Source: Catonia carolina
Lineage: Eukaryota; Arthropoda; Insecta; Hemiptera; Achilidae
Assembly: GCA_035578175.1 (NCBI GenBank)
Contig: JAQMRL010000002.1
Coordinates: 77,171,645-77,235,644 of the forward strand
Length of the DNA: 64,000 bases
Direction of reading: 5' to 3'
A model generated the notes under the pieces. It was given only the letters and a program-made list of their open reading frames with translations, did no database searches and had not been told where the DNA came from. Position numbers and translations under genes: made by a program. Shown one piece after another: positions 22,428 to 34,544 of the stretch. Within the stretch, counting starts at the first letter, position 1. Every line of letters begins with the position of its first letter.

Positions 22428-23615
22428 TTATCTATGTGTACGCAAATGGCTACTTAAATGAGAAGACTGTGTAAACTTTTTATTGCAACACTTGCATTCA
22501 TAAGGTTTCTCCCCTGTATGTGTACGTACGTGATAATTTAAACCAGAAGAATATGTAAACTTTTTATTGCAATACTTGCAAAGAAAAGGTTTTTCCCCTG
22601 TATGTGTACGTAAGTGTACATGTAAATGAGAAGACTGTGTAAACTTTTTATTGCAGTACTTGCATTTATAAGGTTTTTCCCCTGTATGTGTACGCAAATG
22701 AGAATTTAAATCAGAAGAACTAGTAAACTTTTTATTGCAATACTTGCAAAGAAAAGGTTTTTCCCCTGTATGTGTACGCAAGTGTACATGTAAATGAGAA
22801 GACTGTGTAAACTTTTTATTGCAGTACTTGCATTTATAAGGTTTTTCCCCTGTACGTGTACGCAAGTGATAATTTAAACTAGAAGAACTTGTAAACTTTT
22901 TATTGCAATGCTTGCATTCATACGGCTTTTCCCCTGTATGTGTACGCAAATGAGAATTTAAATGAGAAGACTGTGTAAACTTTTCATTGCAATACTTGCA
23001 CTTGAATGGTTTATCTCCGGTATGTACACGTAAATGACGAGTTAAATGGCTTTTATAACTAAAACACTTTCCACAAATATTACAACTAAACTGTTTACCC
23101 GTTTTGGGTAATTTTGGCAGAGCAATCATACTACTACCCGATTTGGGCATAATTTGGTCATTACTACTTTCATTCGACCCACAAGTACCCTCACAATTCT
23201 GCAAATTCACTTCAGAAATTGATTCTTTAACCTCGTTAGTTTTACTTTCAGAATTATTCACTTTTGAAGTTAATTGTTTACATTTTAGTACATGGTTAGC
23301 TATACTCTCTTTGTTAAGGTATATCCTAGAACACCCGTCACACACAAACACACCTTCCAAAGTACAATCATGTTTCTCATATGCGATGTTGTTATAAAAA
23401 AGATTAACGCAAATTAAACACGACCTGTAGAGTTGTTTAATTTTTTCTAAGAATAATTCTTTCCTTTGTTTACGTAATTCTGTTTTACATGTTGCGCAGT
23501 GGAAGTTAATTTCATTGACGTCATCACCTTGGACGATATCCCGTTGACAGAAGTTGCACTCTCTTACGATGGTTACGTTTGAAGTGTCTCCTTCAACTGT
23601 GTTTTCATCAGCCAT
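22428..23615 (-). CDS. C2H2 zinc-finger protein ZNF-B (8 fingers)
   Basis: Predicted nuclear DNA-binding protein of 395 aa. The ATG (23615) directly follows a splice-acceptor AG on the minus strand (TGTTATTTGTAG). N-terminal Cys/His modules: C20-x2-C23 with C40-x2-C43; C66-x2-C69-x12-H82-x-C84; C92-x2-C95-x12-H108-x3-C112, the last a canonical C2HC finger. A Ser/Asn-rich linker leads to 8 tandem 28-residue C2H2 fingers with TGEKP linkers. In finger 3 the second zinc-binding His is Arg (HLRTRTGEKP), so that finger is probably weak. Contact helices include QSSHLNS, SSSSLNY, QSSHLHV (twice), SSSDLNS and YSSGLNY. The N-terminal region differs from ZNF-C at about three residues, while the fingers differ widely. 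An ATTAAA signal lies about 30 bp past the stop. Target unknown. Confidence 0.9.
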   Translation of the reverse strand: MADENTVEGDTSNVTIVRECNFCQRDIVQGDDVNEINFHCATCKTELRKQRKELFLEKIKQLYRSCLICVNLFYNNIAYEKHDCTLEGVFVCDGCSRIYLNKESIANHVLKCKQLTSKVNNSESKTNEVKESISEVNLQNCEGTCGSNESSNDQIMPKSGSSMIALPKLPKTGKQFSCNICGKCFSYKSHLTRHLRVHTGDKPFKCKYCNEKFTQSSHLNSHLRTHTGEKPYECKHCNKKFTSSSSLNYHLRTRTGEKPYKCKYCNKKFTQSSHLHVHLRTHTGEKPFLCKYCNKKFTSSSDLNSHLRTHTGEKPYKCKYCNKKFTQSSHLHVHLRTHTGEKPFLCKYCNKKFTYSSGLNYHVRTHTGEKPYECKCCNKKFTQSSHLSSHLRTHR

Positions 23616-23756
23616 CTACAAATAACAACAGATAAATCACACATTAAAACCAAGAATTGTTTTTACATTACATAACAAAATCACCTACGATACCGCAAAG
23701 CATCTCGGATAATTTTTTTAGCAGTCCAATTTCGTACGTTCAACTTTTAACTATTA

Positions 23757-24094
23757 CCCACCGGGTTGGTCTAGAGGTAAAGTCGTCGCCAAAATCAGCT
23801 GTTTAACAGCTGATTTTCGGACACAAAGGTTCCGGGTTCAAATCCTAGTCAAGTTAGTTACTTTTATACGAATTTGAATGCTAGACAATGGTTACCGGTG
23901 TACTTTGATGGTTGGGGTTCAATTGACCATACTCTCTTAGGAATGGTCGGCCTGAGTCTGTACAAGACTACACCTAATTTACACGTCATACATATCATCC
24001 TCATCTGATTGGGTCATGGGGTTGCTTATTGTTATGAATTGAACAGATTGCAATGTGCAATGTACACAAATTAGGAATTTAAAAACAAAAAAAA
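23757..24094 (+). mobile_element. tRNA-derived SINE upstream of ZNF-B
   Basis: The tRNA-like head has an A box in GGTTGGTCTAGAGGTAAAG and a B box GGTTCAAATCC. Between them is a CAGCTGTTTAACAGCTG palindrome. A body with TGTACAAGACTACACCTAAT and CATACATATCATCCTCATCT follows, with an AAACAAAAAAAA tail. The flanks share AACTATTA. The paralogous insertion is at 49310-49644, and block A lacks it. Confidence 0.82.
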
Positions 24095-24837
24095 CTTCAA
24101 CTATTAATTTTCATGGTGAGTAACCATGTTGACCACTGTACATTAAAGTTAATAAAATTTGCTAGTACAAGCTGATACCTCTCCTAAGAGTATTGCCACA
24201 CGATACCTATTCAACAGAAACATTTTAAAGGTACGCCTTATTTTCGTTCTTATAAAAACCTTACATCAAAAAAACACATTTTCCATTTAGAAGTGAAGTT
24301 TTTTAAGTTTCAAACAATGGTTTTTAACAATAACGAATGTTACTTCTGATCAAAACATTAGTGTGTTACTTGCTGAATGTAAAAGTAAATTTTATCAATT
24401 TTGTTAGTTTCAAATAGAAAGATTTTGTGATGTTTTCTGTAAAACATTGTTTTAATGAAAACCTGTTAATTACACCAGTTACAAATGGTTGCCAAAAACA
24501 AGTAGAAAGGTTTTAAAATATATATTATTTGCTACAAGCTCGCAACGTACTGTTAAATTAACTCTAAAATACAAAATATGTTCAGCAGCAACTATTTTTC
24601 ACTCTCTTAATAACTGTATAATAGTACAAGGTGTGGAAATTAAACAACCAGACTGATGCTGCTACTGACAGATAGCGAACACACCATGGCACGTTTGAAC
24701 ATGTCTGTGCCAGTTGATGCTTCCCTGACCCTGAGCTCAATGGGCACGGTTGTATATCGCTCTGTCTCACTCTAACAATCGCCCATTCAAGTCCTCTCCT
24801 TCTCCTAGCATCTCATCCAACATTATATATTATTAAG
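24095..24837. other. Paralogous gene-flanking sequence of ZNF-B, no gene seen
   Basis: Inverted match to 48585-49305 and to 7285-7990. A 62-codon minus-strand frame (24582-24770) is kept in block C but broken in block A, so it is not called a gene. Confidence 0.5.
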
Positions 24838-25170
24838 GTCATCAGCCAAAAGGCTGGTTTGAACCTGTAGAGGTTTTACTAAGTAAAACGAGGAGTGAGG
24901 TGGTTTACCATTGCCTTAGCACATATTTTCCACTCTGTAAATGACACCTTCACTTCATTCACCACAGGGTCTGGCTGTATAATGAAATTCATTACTTTCA
25001 GAGGAGATAACTCTGATTAGTGTCTTTTACACCTCTACCTCTTCTGTTCTTAAATGATTCAGTCATTTAATTGGCTGACCATGTAATAAGAAACAGAACT
25101 ATTTATTTTAGCCCTGCAACCAACAGATTGAGTGTAAATAATTTGACACTCCACCTGTCTGTTAAGGGCA
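24838..25170 (-). mobile_element. W-family retroposon, block B specific
   Basis: Minus copy, from GGTCATCAGCCAAAAGGCTG to CACCTGTCTGTTAAGGGCAG. Block C at 48585-48600 lacks it. Sequence like TCATCCAACAT occurs on both sides, consistent with target duplication. Confidence 0.7.
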
Positions 25171-25311
25171 GTCCAACATCCAATGTCCATATGTCATCCA
25201 ACATATGTAGCGTTAAAACTGAAAAAAGATTCTAATTTGTTACAAAAATGATTATACAAAAACAAACCCTTTCACCTTTTGGTATTTTTTATTTCTTTAA
25301 GTATTTGGAAA

Positions 25312-25690
25312 ATTCTTAGGGCCAGTTTTTGAGAAAATCGCAAAAAAGTTAAAAATTACACGAACAAACTACTACTTCCGGTTGCCCGATTTTGATGAAA
25401 ATGTTTGTGTCAGTTCCGATAGTGGTAATTAACTTAAGTTTCAAGTTCTTAAGATGTTCCAATCTTGAGATATTTTTTACACACACACACACACACACGC
25501 ACGCACTCATACACGCACACACACATACACACACACACACACACAGAGAGAGACTCACACATTACCAATCGCTAAAAAAAATGGTTTTTTTGGGTTCAGG
25601 GGGTCTGAAAACGTGTAGATCCAATGAAAACTCGATTTCTTAAAATCGACATGAAAACAATACTTTACTTCCTATATATTCATATAGGCA
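25312..25690 (-). repeat. Y-family 5' half with (CA)n microsatellite
   Basis: Inverted paralogue of 48105-48480. The compound AC/GC microsatellite at 25482-25545 lies at the fixed Y position where other copies have (GT)n. The copy is truncated distally. Confidence 0.75.
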
Positions 25691-26110
25691 AGAGAAAGTA
25701 AAAAAAGCTTTATTTCCCATCACTACATCACACACACCACCTTCAATATTTCATTTTTCATTACCCTGAAACACTTTGTACAAAGCATATGTCTGTAAAT
25801 CATGAAACATCTGTTCAGTTTTCTTACTTTTTAAATGTAATTTTGAACAAAAGGAAAAATATTAAGAACAACAACATATCTCTATTATATGCAAAAACAT
25901 TTAACCATTCTGGTCACACATTTTGAAAAAGTTCACTCTACACCTGCCAAGTGAATGGCTCAGCCAGGTTGACAATGCAAGGTAGTGTCATCACTCAATA
26001 GTAAACAGATTGAAATGAACCAAAGAGATCTCACAACAAATACTCCAAAGAATATAAATACCAGAAACATAGAGGATAAATTAAAATGTGAATGAAACAT
26101 ATAATAATAC
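25691..26110. other. Paralogous sequence between Y and the candidate exon
   Basis: Inverted match to 47693-48104. No ORF or RNA gene recognised. Confidence 0.55.
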
Positions 26111-26253
26111 CTTCAGTCAGAATGTACTACTTGAATCTCTTTTCTTGCAGATTGGTTTGTTGGCCACGAAAAATAATTCTTCTCATGTGATACACAAGAT
26201 CCAGTCACAGCACAGATGGTCTCCCAACAACACCAAGGTATTCTTCAACTTGC
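26111..26253 (-). other. Candidate 5' UTR exon of ZNF-B
   Basis: Minus-strand 143-bp segment bounded by CCAG (acceptor) and CTGAAG before GTATTATT (donor). It is the inverted paralogue of 47550-47692 and lies about 2.5 kb upstream of the ZNF-B start. Exon status is inferred from conserved splice-like borders only. Confidence 0.35.
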
Positions 26254-26276
26254 CTGGTCAAAGAAAGAACAAACTG

Positions 26277-29200
26277 GTGTAAAACACTCACACAACTTTC
26301 TCTTGCCAATGCAAATAATGGCCGATATAACCTAACATTAGTAATAAAACATTAGAAATACACAAAAAACATAACCTTATTTAAATCATGAGTGAAAGAC
26401 GCAAAATGAATATCAACCTCAGTTTGGCTTAAAAATACGGAAAATCACTCTTTCATGCTAAACTAAGCTCTGTAAAGAAAAATACACTAAATTAAAATTG
26501 TAGATTTTTTTATTTTCCATAACTTTTGATTATATACACATTTGTTGTAAAGTGCATACGAAGGCCGAAATCTTAAAAAAATAAACTTTTCACACGTATT
26601 CTTAAGAAAAAAAAAGAAAATCGCTAATTACCGCTAAACTAGGTATTATACAAAAAAATGTTTGAAATAAAAGTTGTAGGATTTCAAATTGTCAACAACT
26701 TTTATTATATAAATTGTTGTGCTACAATGCATATTAAAGCCGCAATCTTTAATAACAAGGTTTTACATGAAAACAGCCTAACCAAGAATTTCAGCAAACA
26801 TGGCACCCACCCTATCTTGTAGAGCATAAAAAGTTTAGTAAATGAAGCGATTTTTAAAATAATCGTAGGGCCAGTTTTTAAGAAAATCGCAAAAAAGTGA
26901 AAAATTACACGAATGAACTACTATTTCCGGTTGACCGATTTGGATGAAAATGTTGGTGTCAGGTCCGGTAGTGGTATGTAATTTACGTTTAAGTTTCAAG
27001 TTCTTAAGATGTTCCGTTCTTGAGATATTCTGTTCACACACACACACACACACACAGACAGACCAATTGCTAAAAACATGATTTTTGGGTTCAGGGGGTC
27101 TGAAAACGTGTAGATCCGGTGAAAACTCGATTTTGAAAAAATCAACATGAAAACAATACTTTCCTTCCTATATATTAATATAGGCTAGAGAAAGTAAATA
27201 AACTAACTGGTGTAAAACACTCACACAACTTTATCATGAGTGAAAGATACAAAATGACGCAACCTTAGTTTGTCTAAACAGTACGGAAAATATTTCTGCT
27301 AAACTAAGCTCAGTAGAGAAATATGTCTGAAATAAAATTTGTATATCTTTTAATTTCCTATACATTTTATTAACTACAATTTTGCTGTTAAATAACTACT
27401 AACGCCGAAAAACTGAAAAATACTTTTTACAGTTTTTCATGGGAAAAAAATAAAAATTAAATCACTAATTTCCGCTAAACTCAGTGTTATCTAAAGAAAT
27501 GTTTGCAATAAAAGTTGTCGGTTTTCAAATTTTCTATAAGTTTCATTATTTTCTACTCTTTTCCCTTAAACTACATATTAAGGCAACCATATTAAAAAAT
27601 TTATTTTTACTTTCTCATGCCTAAATGAATATATAGGAAGAAAAGTATTGTTTTCATGTCGATTTTAAGAAATCAAGTTTTCACCGAATCTACACGTTTT
27701 CAGACCACCAGAACCCAAAAAACACGTTTTTAGCAATTGGTCTGTATGTCTGTCTATGTGTGTGTAAACAGAATATCAAAACAACGGAACCTCGTACAAA
27801 CTTGAAACTTAAAACTAAAGATTGACACCACTACAGGACCCAACACGGACATTTTCCTCAAAATCGATCAACCAAAAATAGTAGTTGATTCGTGTAATTT
27901 TTCACTTTTTTGCGATTTTCTCAAAAACTGATTCTACGATATTTTTAAAAATCGCCTGGTTTATTAAATTTTTTATGCTCTACAAGATAGGATAGGCACA
28001 TTCTTTACTGAAATTCTTGATGAGGCTGTATTCACGAAAAAAAAACTGTTTTTTTAAGATTGCCGCTTTAATATGCATTTAGCGCAAATATTTATTTAAT
28101 AAAAGTTGTAGAGAATTTAAAATCCTACAACTTTGATTTCAAACATTTTTTCTGTATAACGCTTAGTTTAGTGGTAATTAACGATTTTGTTTTTTTCTTA
28201 TGAAAACGAGTGAAAAATAGATTTTATTAGATTTCGTATACAGTGCGGATTTTACGACATAAGTGTATATATTTTAATTTATACAAAATTAAAAGATGTA
28301 CAATTTTTATACAAAGCATTTTTCTCTTCTTGCCTGCATTAGCAGTAATTGCACAACAGCCGGACGTTAAACCAAAAAAAAAAATTCTCTGCAGAGCCTA
28401 ATTTAGCGTGAAAGAGTGATTTTCCTTATTTTTATGCCAATTTGAGGTCGATTTTCATTGTGCGTCTTTCACTCATGATTAAAATAAGGTTATGTTTTTT
28501 GCGGTTAGTTTTTGGTTTATTTCTTATGTTTCATTACTAACGTTAGGTTATATTGGTAATTATTTGCATTGGCAAGAGAAAGTTGTGTGAGTGTTACACA
28601 CCAAATTTTTTTACAGATTTTTATGGAAAAAAATCTGGTGTCAAACACTCACACAACTTTCTCTTGCCAATGCAAATAATTAACAATATAACGTAACATT
28701 CGTCATAAAACATTAGAAATAAACAAAAAACTAACCTCAAAAAACATAACCTAATTTTAATCATGAGTGAAAGACGCAAAAAGAAAATCAACCTCAGTTG
28801 GCTTAAAAATACGGAAAATCAATCATTCACGCTCAACTAGGTTCTGCAGTGAAAAATGCTTTAAACAAAAGTTGTAGATCGTTTTATTTACTATAAAATT
28901 TATTATATACACTTTTGTCGTAAAATGCATTCCAAGGCCAAAATCTTAAAAAAATTGATTTTTCACACGTTTTCGTGAGAAAAAATTAGAAAATCGCTAA
29001 TTACTGCTAACCTAAGCGTTATACAAAAAAATGTTTGAAAAAAAGTTGTAGAATTTAAAATTCTCTACAACTTTTTTTATGTAAATTTTTGCGCTAAATT
29101 GCATATTAAAGCCGTAATAGCAAAAAAACTATGTTCTTACATGAAAACAGCCTCACCAAGAATTTCAGCAAACATGACGCCTACCCTATCTTGTAGAGAA

Positions 29201-29368
29201 TAAAACAATTGAGTAAACCAGGCGATTTTTAAAAAAAATCGTAGGACCAGTTTTTGAGAAAACCGCAAAAAAGTGAAAAATTATACGAATAAACTACTAC
29301 TTCCGGTTGACCGATTTTGATGAAAATGTTCGTGTCGGGTCCGGTAGTGGTATGTAACTTAAGTTTCA
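26277..29368. repeat. Cluster of four Y-family copies
   Basis: Copies: 26277-27195 (minus, near full length, (CA)10 at about 27036), 27208-27604 (minus, distal half), 27606-28603 (plus) and 28634-29368 (minus, truncated). The plus copy and the last copy meet tail to tail through an A/T-rich spacer at 28604-28633. The cluster is the inverted paralogue of 43222-47528. Short frames encode a recurrent GPDTNIFIKIGQPEVVV peptide, which I treat as a repeat-borne frame rather than a gene. Confidence 0.75.
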
Positions 29369-29468
29369 CAGTAGTCACAGAGCCACAGTAGTTCACTAAT
29401 GTATTGCATCTCGTACTGAACACATCGATTATAGAGCGCGTTACCATGCAATACTTTATAATATAATT

Positions 29469-29875
29469 AGGCGCTGCCCATAACAGACAGGTGGAGTGTC
29501 AAATTATTTACACTCAATCTGTTCGTTGCAGGGCTAAAAAATAAATAGTTCTGTTTCTTATATTAGATGATCAGCCAATTAAATGACTGAATCATTTAAG
29601 AACAGAAGAGGTAGCGGTGTAAAAGACACTAATCAGAGTTATCTTCTCTGAAAGTAATGAATTTCATTATACAGTTGGACCCAGTTGTGAATGAAGTGAA
29701 GGTGTCATTTGCAGAGTGGAAAATATGTGCTTTTCAGAGGTCCTGGCATGCTGATAAGCGTACTTTTCCACTGAGTGAGTTGTGGTAATGGTAAACCACC
29801 TCACTCCTCATTTTACTTAGTAAAACCTCTCTTTGGTTCACACCGGCCATTTGGCTGATGACCTAAACAACACAC
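29469..29875 (+). mobile_element. W-family retroposon, left palindrome arm
   Basis: CTGCCCATAACAGACAGG through GACCTAAACAACACACAAC. Its inverted partner is at 42130-42528, so it predates the arm duplication. Confidence 0.75.
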
Positions 29876-30138
29876 AACACAATAATCAGCTGATTGTATG
29901 TTGATAGGTTATAATTGTTATTGAAAGACCAAATAAATGGCTGACAAAATATATAACAGAGAGCTACATTGGTGGCAAGTCATTGGCTAGCTATGAAGTG
30001 GGTGGGGTGGGAGGGCAATGCGTACGTTCAGAGCTCATCAGCTTTGAAAAACAATACAGTTGCTTAATTAAAGTAGTTAAGAACCATTACACAACATATT
30101 GCAAAGAAGCTTAGTAACAGTGTGAACAATTATCCCAA

Positions 30139-30830
30139 ATGTGTGTACGTTGCAATCTGTTCAATTGAGAACAATAAGCAACCACATTATGCCCAAAACG
30201 GACAGGTGGAGTGTTATTTTAATTGCACTCTATCTGTTTGGTCCAGGGCTAAAAAAAATAGTTCTGTTTCTTATCACATAGTCAGCCACTTATATGACTG
30301 AACTATTTGAGAACAGAAGAGGTAGAGGTGTACTGTGACACTAATCAGAGTTATCTCCTCTGAGAGTAATGAATTTCACTATGCAGCCAAACCCTGTGGT
30401 GAATGAAGTGAAGGTATCATTTGCAGAGTGAAAAGTGAGTGCTTTTCGGAGGGCCTGGCATGCTGATAAGCATACTCTTAACTCAGTGAGGAAGGCAAAT
30501 GTAAACAACCTTACTCCTCGTTTTTACTTAGTAAAACCTCTAGAGGTTCAAACCAGCCTTTCGGCTGTTGACCTAAACAATAAGCAACCCCATGACCCAA
30601 TGAGATGAGGGCGATATCTATGGCATGTAAATGATGTGTAGTTTTCTACAGACTCAGGCCGACCATTCCTGAGAGAGTATGGTTAATTGAACCCCGACCA
30701 TCAAAGTACACCGGTAACCACTGGCCACCATTCAAATCCGTATAAAAGTAACTACCTTTACACTAGGATTTAAACCAGGACCCTTCGTCTCCGACAAATC
30801 AGCTGTTAAACAGTGAAAAATTAACCCAAA
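30139..30830 (-). mobile_element. tRNA-derived SINE interrupted by W
   Basis: Minus-strand SINE of the 23757-24094 family. Its 3' part lies at 30139-30185 and the rest, to the CAGCTGTTAAACAG palindrome, at 30579-30830. The W insertion splits it and duplicates 13 bp of SINE sequence. Confidence 0.78.
30186..30578 (+). mobile_element. W-family retroposon inserted in a SINE
   Basis: Flanked by AATAAGCAACCAC (30173-30185) and AATAAGCAACCCC (30579-30591), a 13-bp target duplication of the host SINE. The W end is GACCTAAAC. This gives clear W borders. Confidence 0.88.
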
Positions 30831-31519
30831 ATTTCTATTCAAGTGATTTCTACAAACTAAAAGTCAGTGTATTCTATCCAATTAAAACTTGCACCTAATT
30901 GCTTATTAATTTATGTTCAACTAATTGCTTAATTAAAGTAGTTAAGGACCTCTACACAATGTATTAAATTATGTGAATTACAAAAAAAACAATCTTCTTT
31001 ATATTTCTGCAGCCTCAAAATACTAACCTGGTCATAAAAAGGGTGTATCTTAACCACTAACATTTCTAGAGATCACAATATTGAGAATTCAATTCTGTTA
31101 AAACAACAAAAACAAATAACTAAATGCATAGATACTTTAAGAATACAAACTGTTTGGTTTCGGTACTTTGTAATTACAATAGTGAACAAAATTAATATAT
31201 TAAGAAAAACAAAATATATTTATACAAGAAGCCAAAACATTGAAGTTGTTTTGTTCACAATTTTGAATATAGCAGTAGGCATGTCCCAAGTAAAGGCTTT
31301 GATATATTTATAATTAACGGTACAGTTACTTGAGTCATGAGTTTGCCTTTGGTTTTAACAAAGGCTAAAGGGTGAAAGGCATCAGTGCACATGCGCAACT
31401 GCTTTGGTATCAGTTTGCCACCACAACAACGTAAACTATACTTAGAGGACATACAGTGTATCGAGGAACCTTTTGTAGGTTAACTGTACCAATATAACTG
31501 TTTGCTACCGTCAACAGAA
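30831..31519. repeat. Inner part of the left palindrome arm
   Basis: 30955-31110 is the reverse complement of about 41770-41930, and 31130-31310 of about 39995-40150. 31370-31510 matches about 18890-19045 inverted. No gene recognised. Confidence 0.65.
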
Positions 31520-32096
31520 GACCTTTTCCGTTGTTTCACATCACACCATCCGTAACCTTAAAGTCACCTCATGTAAACGCATCTTTATTTTTATGACTGA
31601 TGACTCCCACTCATTATAATTAATATTGTAGATATTGTTTGCGTGTTTATTAATACACATCAGTTGGTTGTTAGTTATGCACGTGTTCTGTTCCAATACA
31701 TAATGAATCTTTTGGAATTGGCTCATATTATTTCTACTAAGGAAAGAGCAATACGTTTCCTTCAAGAGAAAGGAATATTGCATAATCCGCGCATTTGTTT
31801 AAATCGACACGATATGATACTTAACATCACTGGCCAGGATTGTTGGGTGTGTAATAAAGCAATGTGCAGATTAAGTAAACCTCTAAGAAGCGACACAATT
31901 AATTAATTTGTGAAACTTGTAAGAGAACGAAGGAAAAACAACAAAAAACGTAATAAAAATGAAAACAATTGAAAATAAAAGAATCAAGCGATTGCTAATC
32001 AAACTGTGCAGAGCTAGTGCAGGCAGTTGCTGGGTCGAACAGTAAAGGTGGATTCACACGATATTTTGATGATGTGAATAAACGGAAAAGGTCCCA
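31520..32096. mobile_element. Merlin-like (IS1016/ISXO2-type) element, internally deleted
   Basis: Inverted ends: the left reads GACCTTTTCCGTTGTTTCAC and the right, reversed, GACCTTTTCCGTTTATTCAC. The flanks AACAGAAG and CCAGAAATG resemble an 8-9 bp duplication. The empty paralogous site (about 18870-18890, reversed) reads AACAGGAATG. An 8-9 bp duplication fits the Merlin superfamily. A transposase N-terminus is encoded inside. Confidence 0.68.
31703..31906 (+). pseudogene. Merlin / ISXO2-like transposase N-terminal remnant
   Basis: 68 codons from MNLLELAHIISTKERAIRFL through QEKGILHNPRIC, then QDCWVCNKAMCR. Metazoan Merlin/ISXO2-like transposases start with a helical RAIxFLQEKG segment, then a C..C...C..C zinc-ribbon-like region around HDMILN...CWVC. 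Here the frame ends soon after and the DDE domain is absent. I call the family from this pattern, and a profile search would confirm it. Confidence 0.65.
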
Positions 32097-32279
32097 GAAA
32101 TGTCGGTTTCTCAAAACAATAGTCTAACTGGTGATCACAGTGCTTAAAGAAATCTAATATGCAATGTAATAAAATGTTGTGAAATAAAAGCTAAATTAAA
32201 ATACTTTTCCGTACCTCTTAACAAAAGCCACGAGCGAGTGGCTAACTACTGTCATGTTTCTCTTTCCACAATTCAAAAT

Positions 32280-32680
32280 CTGCCCATAACAGACAGGTGG
32301 AGTGTCAAATGTTTTACACTCAATCTGTTCGTTGCAGTGCTAAAATAAATAGTTCTGTTTCTTATCACATGGTCAGTCAATTAAATGACTGAATCATTTA
32401 AGAACAGAGGAGGTAGAGGTGTAAAAAACACTAATCAGAATTATCTCCTCTGAAAGTAATGAATTTCATTGTACAGCCAGACCCTGTGGTGAATGAAGTG
32501 AAGGTGTCATTTACAGAGTGGAAAATATGTGCTTTTCAGAGGGCCCGGCATGCTGATAAGCGTACTTTTCCACTCAGTGAGTTGTGGCAATGGTAAACCA
32601 CCTCACTCCTCGTTTTACTTAGTAAAACCTCTAGAGGTTCAAACCAGCCTTTCGGCTGATGACCTAAACAACAACAATTC
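32280..32680 (+). mobile_element. W-family retroposon with 10-bp TSD
   Basis: AATTCAAAAT flanks both sides (32270-32279 and 32681-32690). It is full length, CTGCCCATAACAGACAGG to GACCTAAACAACAACAATTC. Near its 3' end AGAGGTTCAAACC resembles a Pol III B box, but no convincing A box is placed for it. Confidence 0.88.
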
Positions 32681-34544
32681 AATTCAAAATATAAAGATAG
32701 AAGTTAGACAGTGAAGAAAGTAATTGTTCATCACCACGTTTTTTTTGACACGTGGTAAAAAAAGGATAACCTACTCACCATTCACTAACTAATCAAGGTT
32801 GAATTTCAGTTCACAAACCATTATGTGATGTTGCATCGGTTACTGTTAGTTAGAAATTCTGTAAATAATAAATAAATATATTTATTAATTAATTAATAAT
32901 TAGTGAAATTTATAAATATAGCAACATTATTAATTGGTTGTCAGCATTTATTTGGTATAAGATGGGAAATAGAACTAAAAAAACATCAGAGTTATATTAT
33001 GAGAATGAATTTAATGATTTCACGGTGATTTGCAGGCAAAAATAAAATTATTTAGAAAAAACAATCAAAAAATAAGTAAATATTCGAATTCAGCACACAA
33101 AACTGTACTGATTTCCAAAATAATTTTGTTACACATGGTGACAGGCCCTGATTCTAATCAATTGCTAATTAGTAATTTACATTTCTGCTGTTTCAAAATA
33201 TTAACCTGATCGTAGTTGAAATATTTCAGCCATGAAAACTTCTACACATCACATTATTAATGCTTTCATTTTTCTTTAAAACAAACATTAACAACTAAAT
33301 GCATAAGACGTATTCTCATCAACATCAAAAAGAAATACAGTGTAGTATTAAAGTTCATTAAAAAAATTTTAAAACTTGTTCATCTTGTAGGTTGCGGTAA
33401 GCGTAAAATATTTATAACACATTAACTGTCAAGTAACGGATAAAACGAAACATAATTTTATTACATTACAATATTCGGTAAAAAAAATTTATAATTTAAA
33501 GTCTGTGGTTTGAAAATACTTGTCACCATCATTGGTGTCACTATTATTCAGTTAAACAACAAACACAATTAAATGTCATTCGAGAAAAAATAAATTATTC
33601 GCAAAATGAGACAGTAATAAAAATAAAGAAAAATATTCAACTGATCTAAGACATTGTAGATTAGATACAAATTATTTAGGACATGAACTTTATAAACCAA
33701 CTGACGAATTCATCCATTTTGTTAACATTACTTGATAATTTGTACAGCAACTGATACAAACAAAGCAGTTTCTGTCTTAATATTCAGTTCCTAGTACCAT
33801 CATATTTTATTAAACTATGACCATTACGTACTTTAATTATTAATTTGGTATTTATAAACAAATCACGACTTCCCAAACAATAGATTAAAAAATTATAGTT
33901 TGATGCTACTGCAAAGAAATGGGAAAGGAATAAAGATAAACACGATGTACAGTTTACTTACCAGTTCAATGTTGTCTACTCCAATATTTAATACAGATAT
34001 AATTAGAATAATTTAACTTAAATTTAATAACTTCACATTAATTTTTAATTAGGTCATTATTCTCACGGCGTCTTTACAAAGCAAAACGAAGTTACAAGGC
34101 AGAGCAGAACTACAATAGAAGATCGTTGGGTCTCTAGACAGCAAAGCAACACAAAACTTCGAAAGAACGACTTTTGGGAGATTCTTGTTGTTAATTATTT
34201 TTAATTAACAATAGGTATGGAGCGTATATCTTAGATATTCACATCTAACACACTGCTTAACTGGTAATCAATTAATTAATTTTAATTATTTATTTACGTA
34301 CTTTTAAAGATTATTATTACATTATGATTCTTGCAATTATATAAGAAATATTTTACCCACCGATTTCACGTAAATAATTAATATTCTCTTACAATGAGTC
34401 TTTAAAATATTTCTTCACTTGAATATCAGTCGAAAGCTGCAGTTTGTGATTAAATGTACCTTCGTATATTTAATTGAAACAAAAGATTACATATTTTGCA
34501 TTACATTAAATAAGCCTATTATATTTAATAGGCTTATAGATTAG

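Larger units (their letters stand above)
19300..31310 (-). repeat. Left arm of a large interrupted palindrome (contains ZNF-B)
   Basis: Reverse complement, in order, of about 39995-54900: decayed ORF, P, ZNF, SINE, flank, Y, candidate exon, Y cluster, W and inner arm. It carries private insertions: the piggyBac-like MITE and W at 24838. Confidence 0.82.

Noticed and set aside
24838..25170. W read as a tRNA gene because of GGTTCAAACC
   Set aside because: The B-box-like motif lies near the 3' end of W without a correctly spaced A box or cloverleaf.
26088..26282. ORF MNETYNNTFSQNVLLESLF... also present at 47521-47715
   Set aside because: Antisense of the candidate UTR exon. Conservation is explained by the recent duplication, and the block A equivalent is broken.
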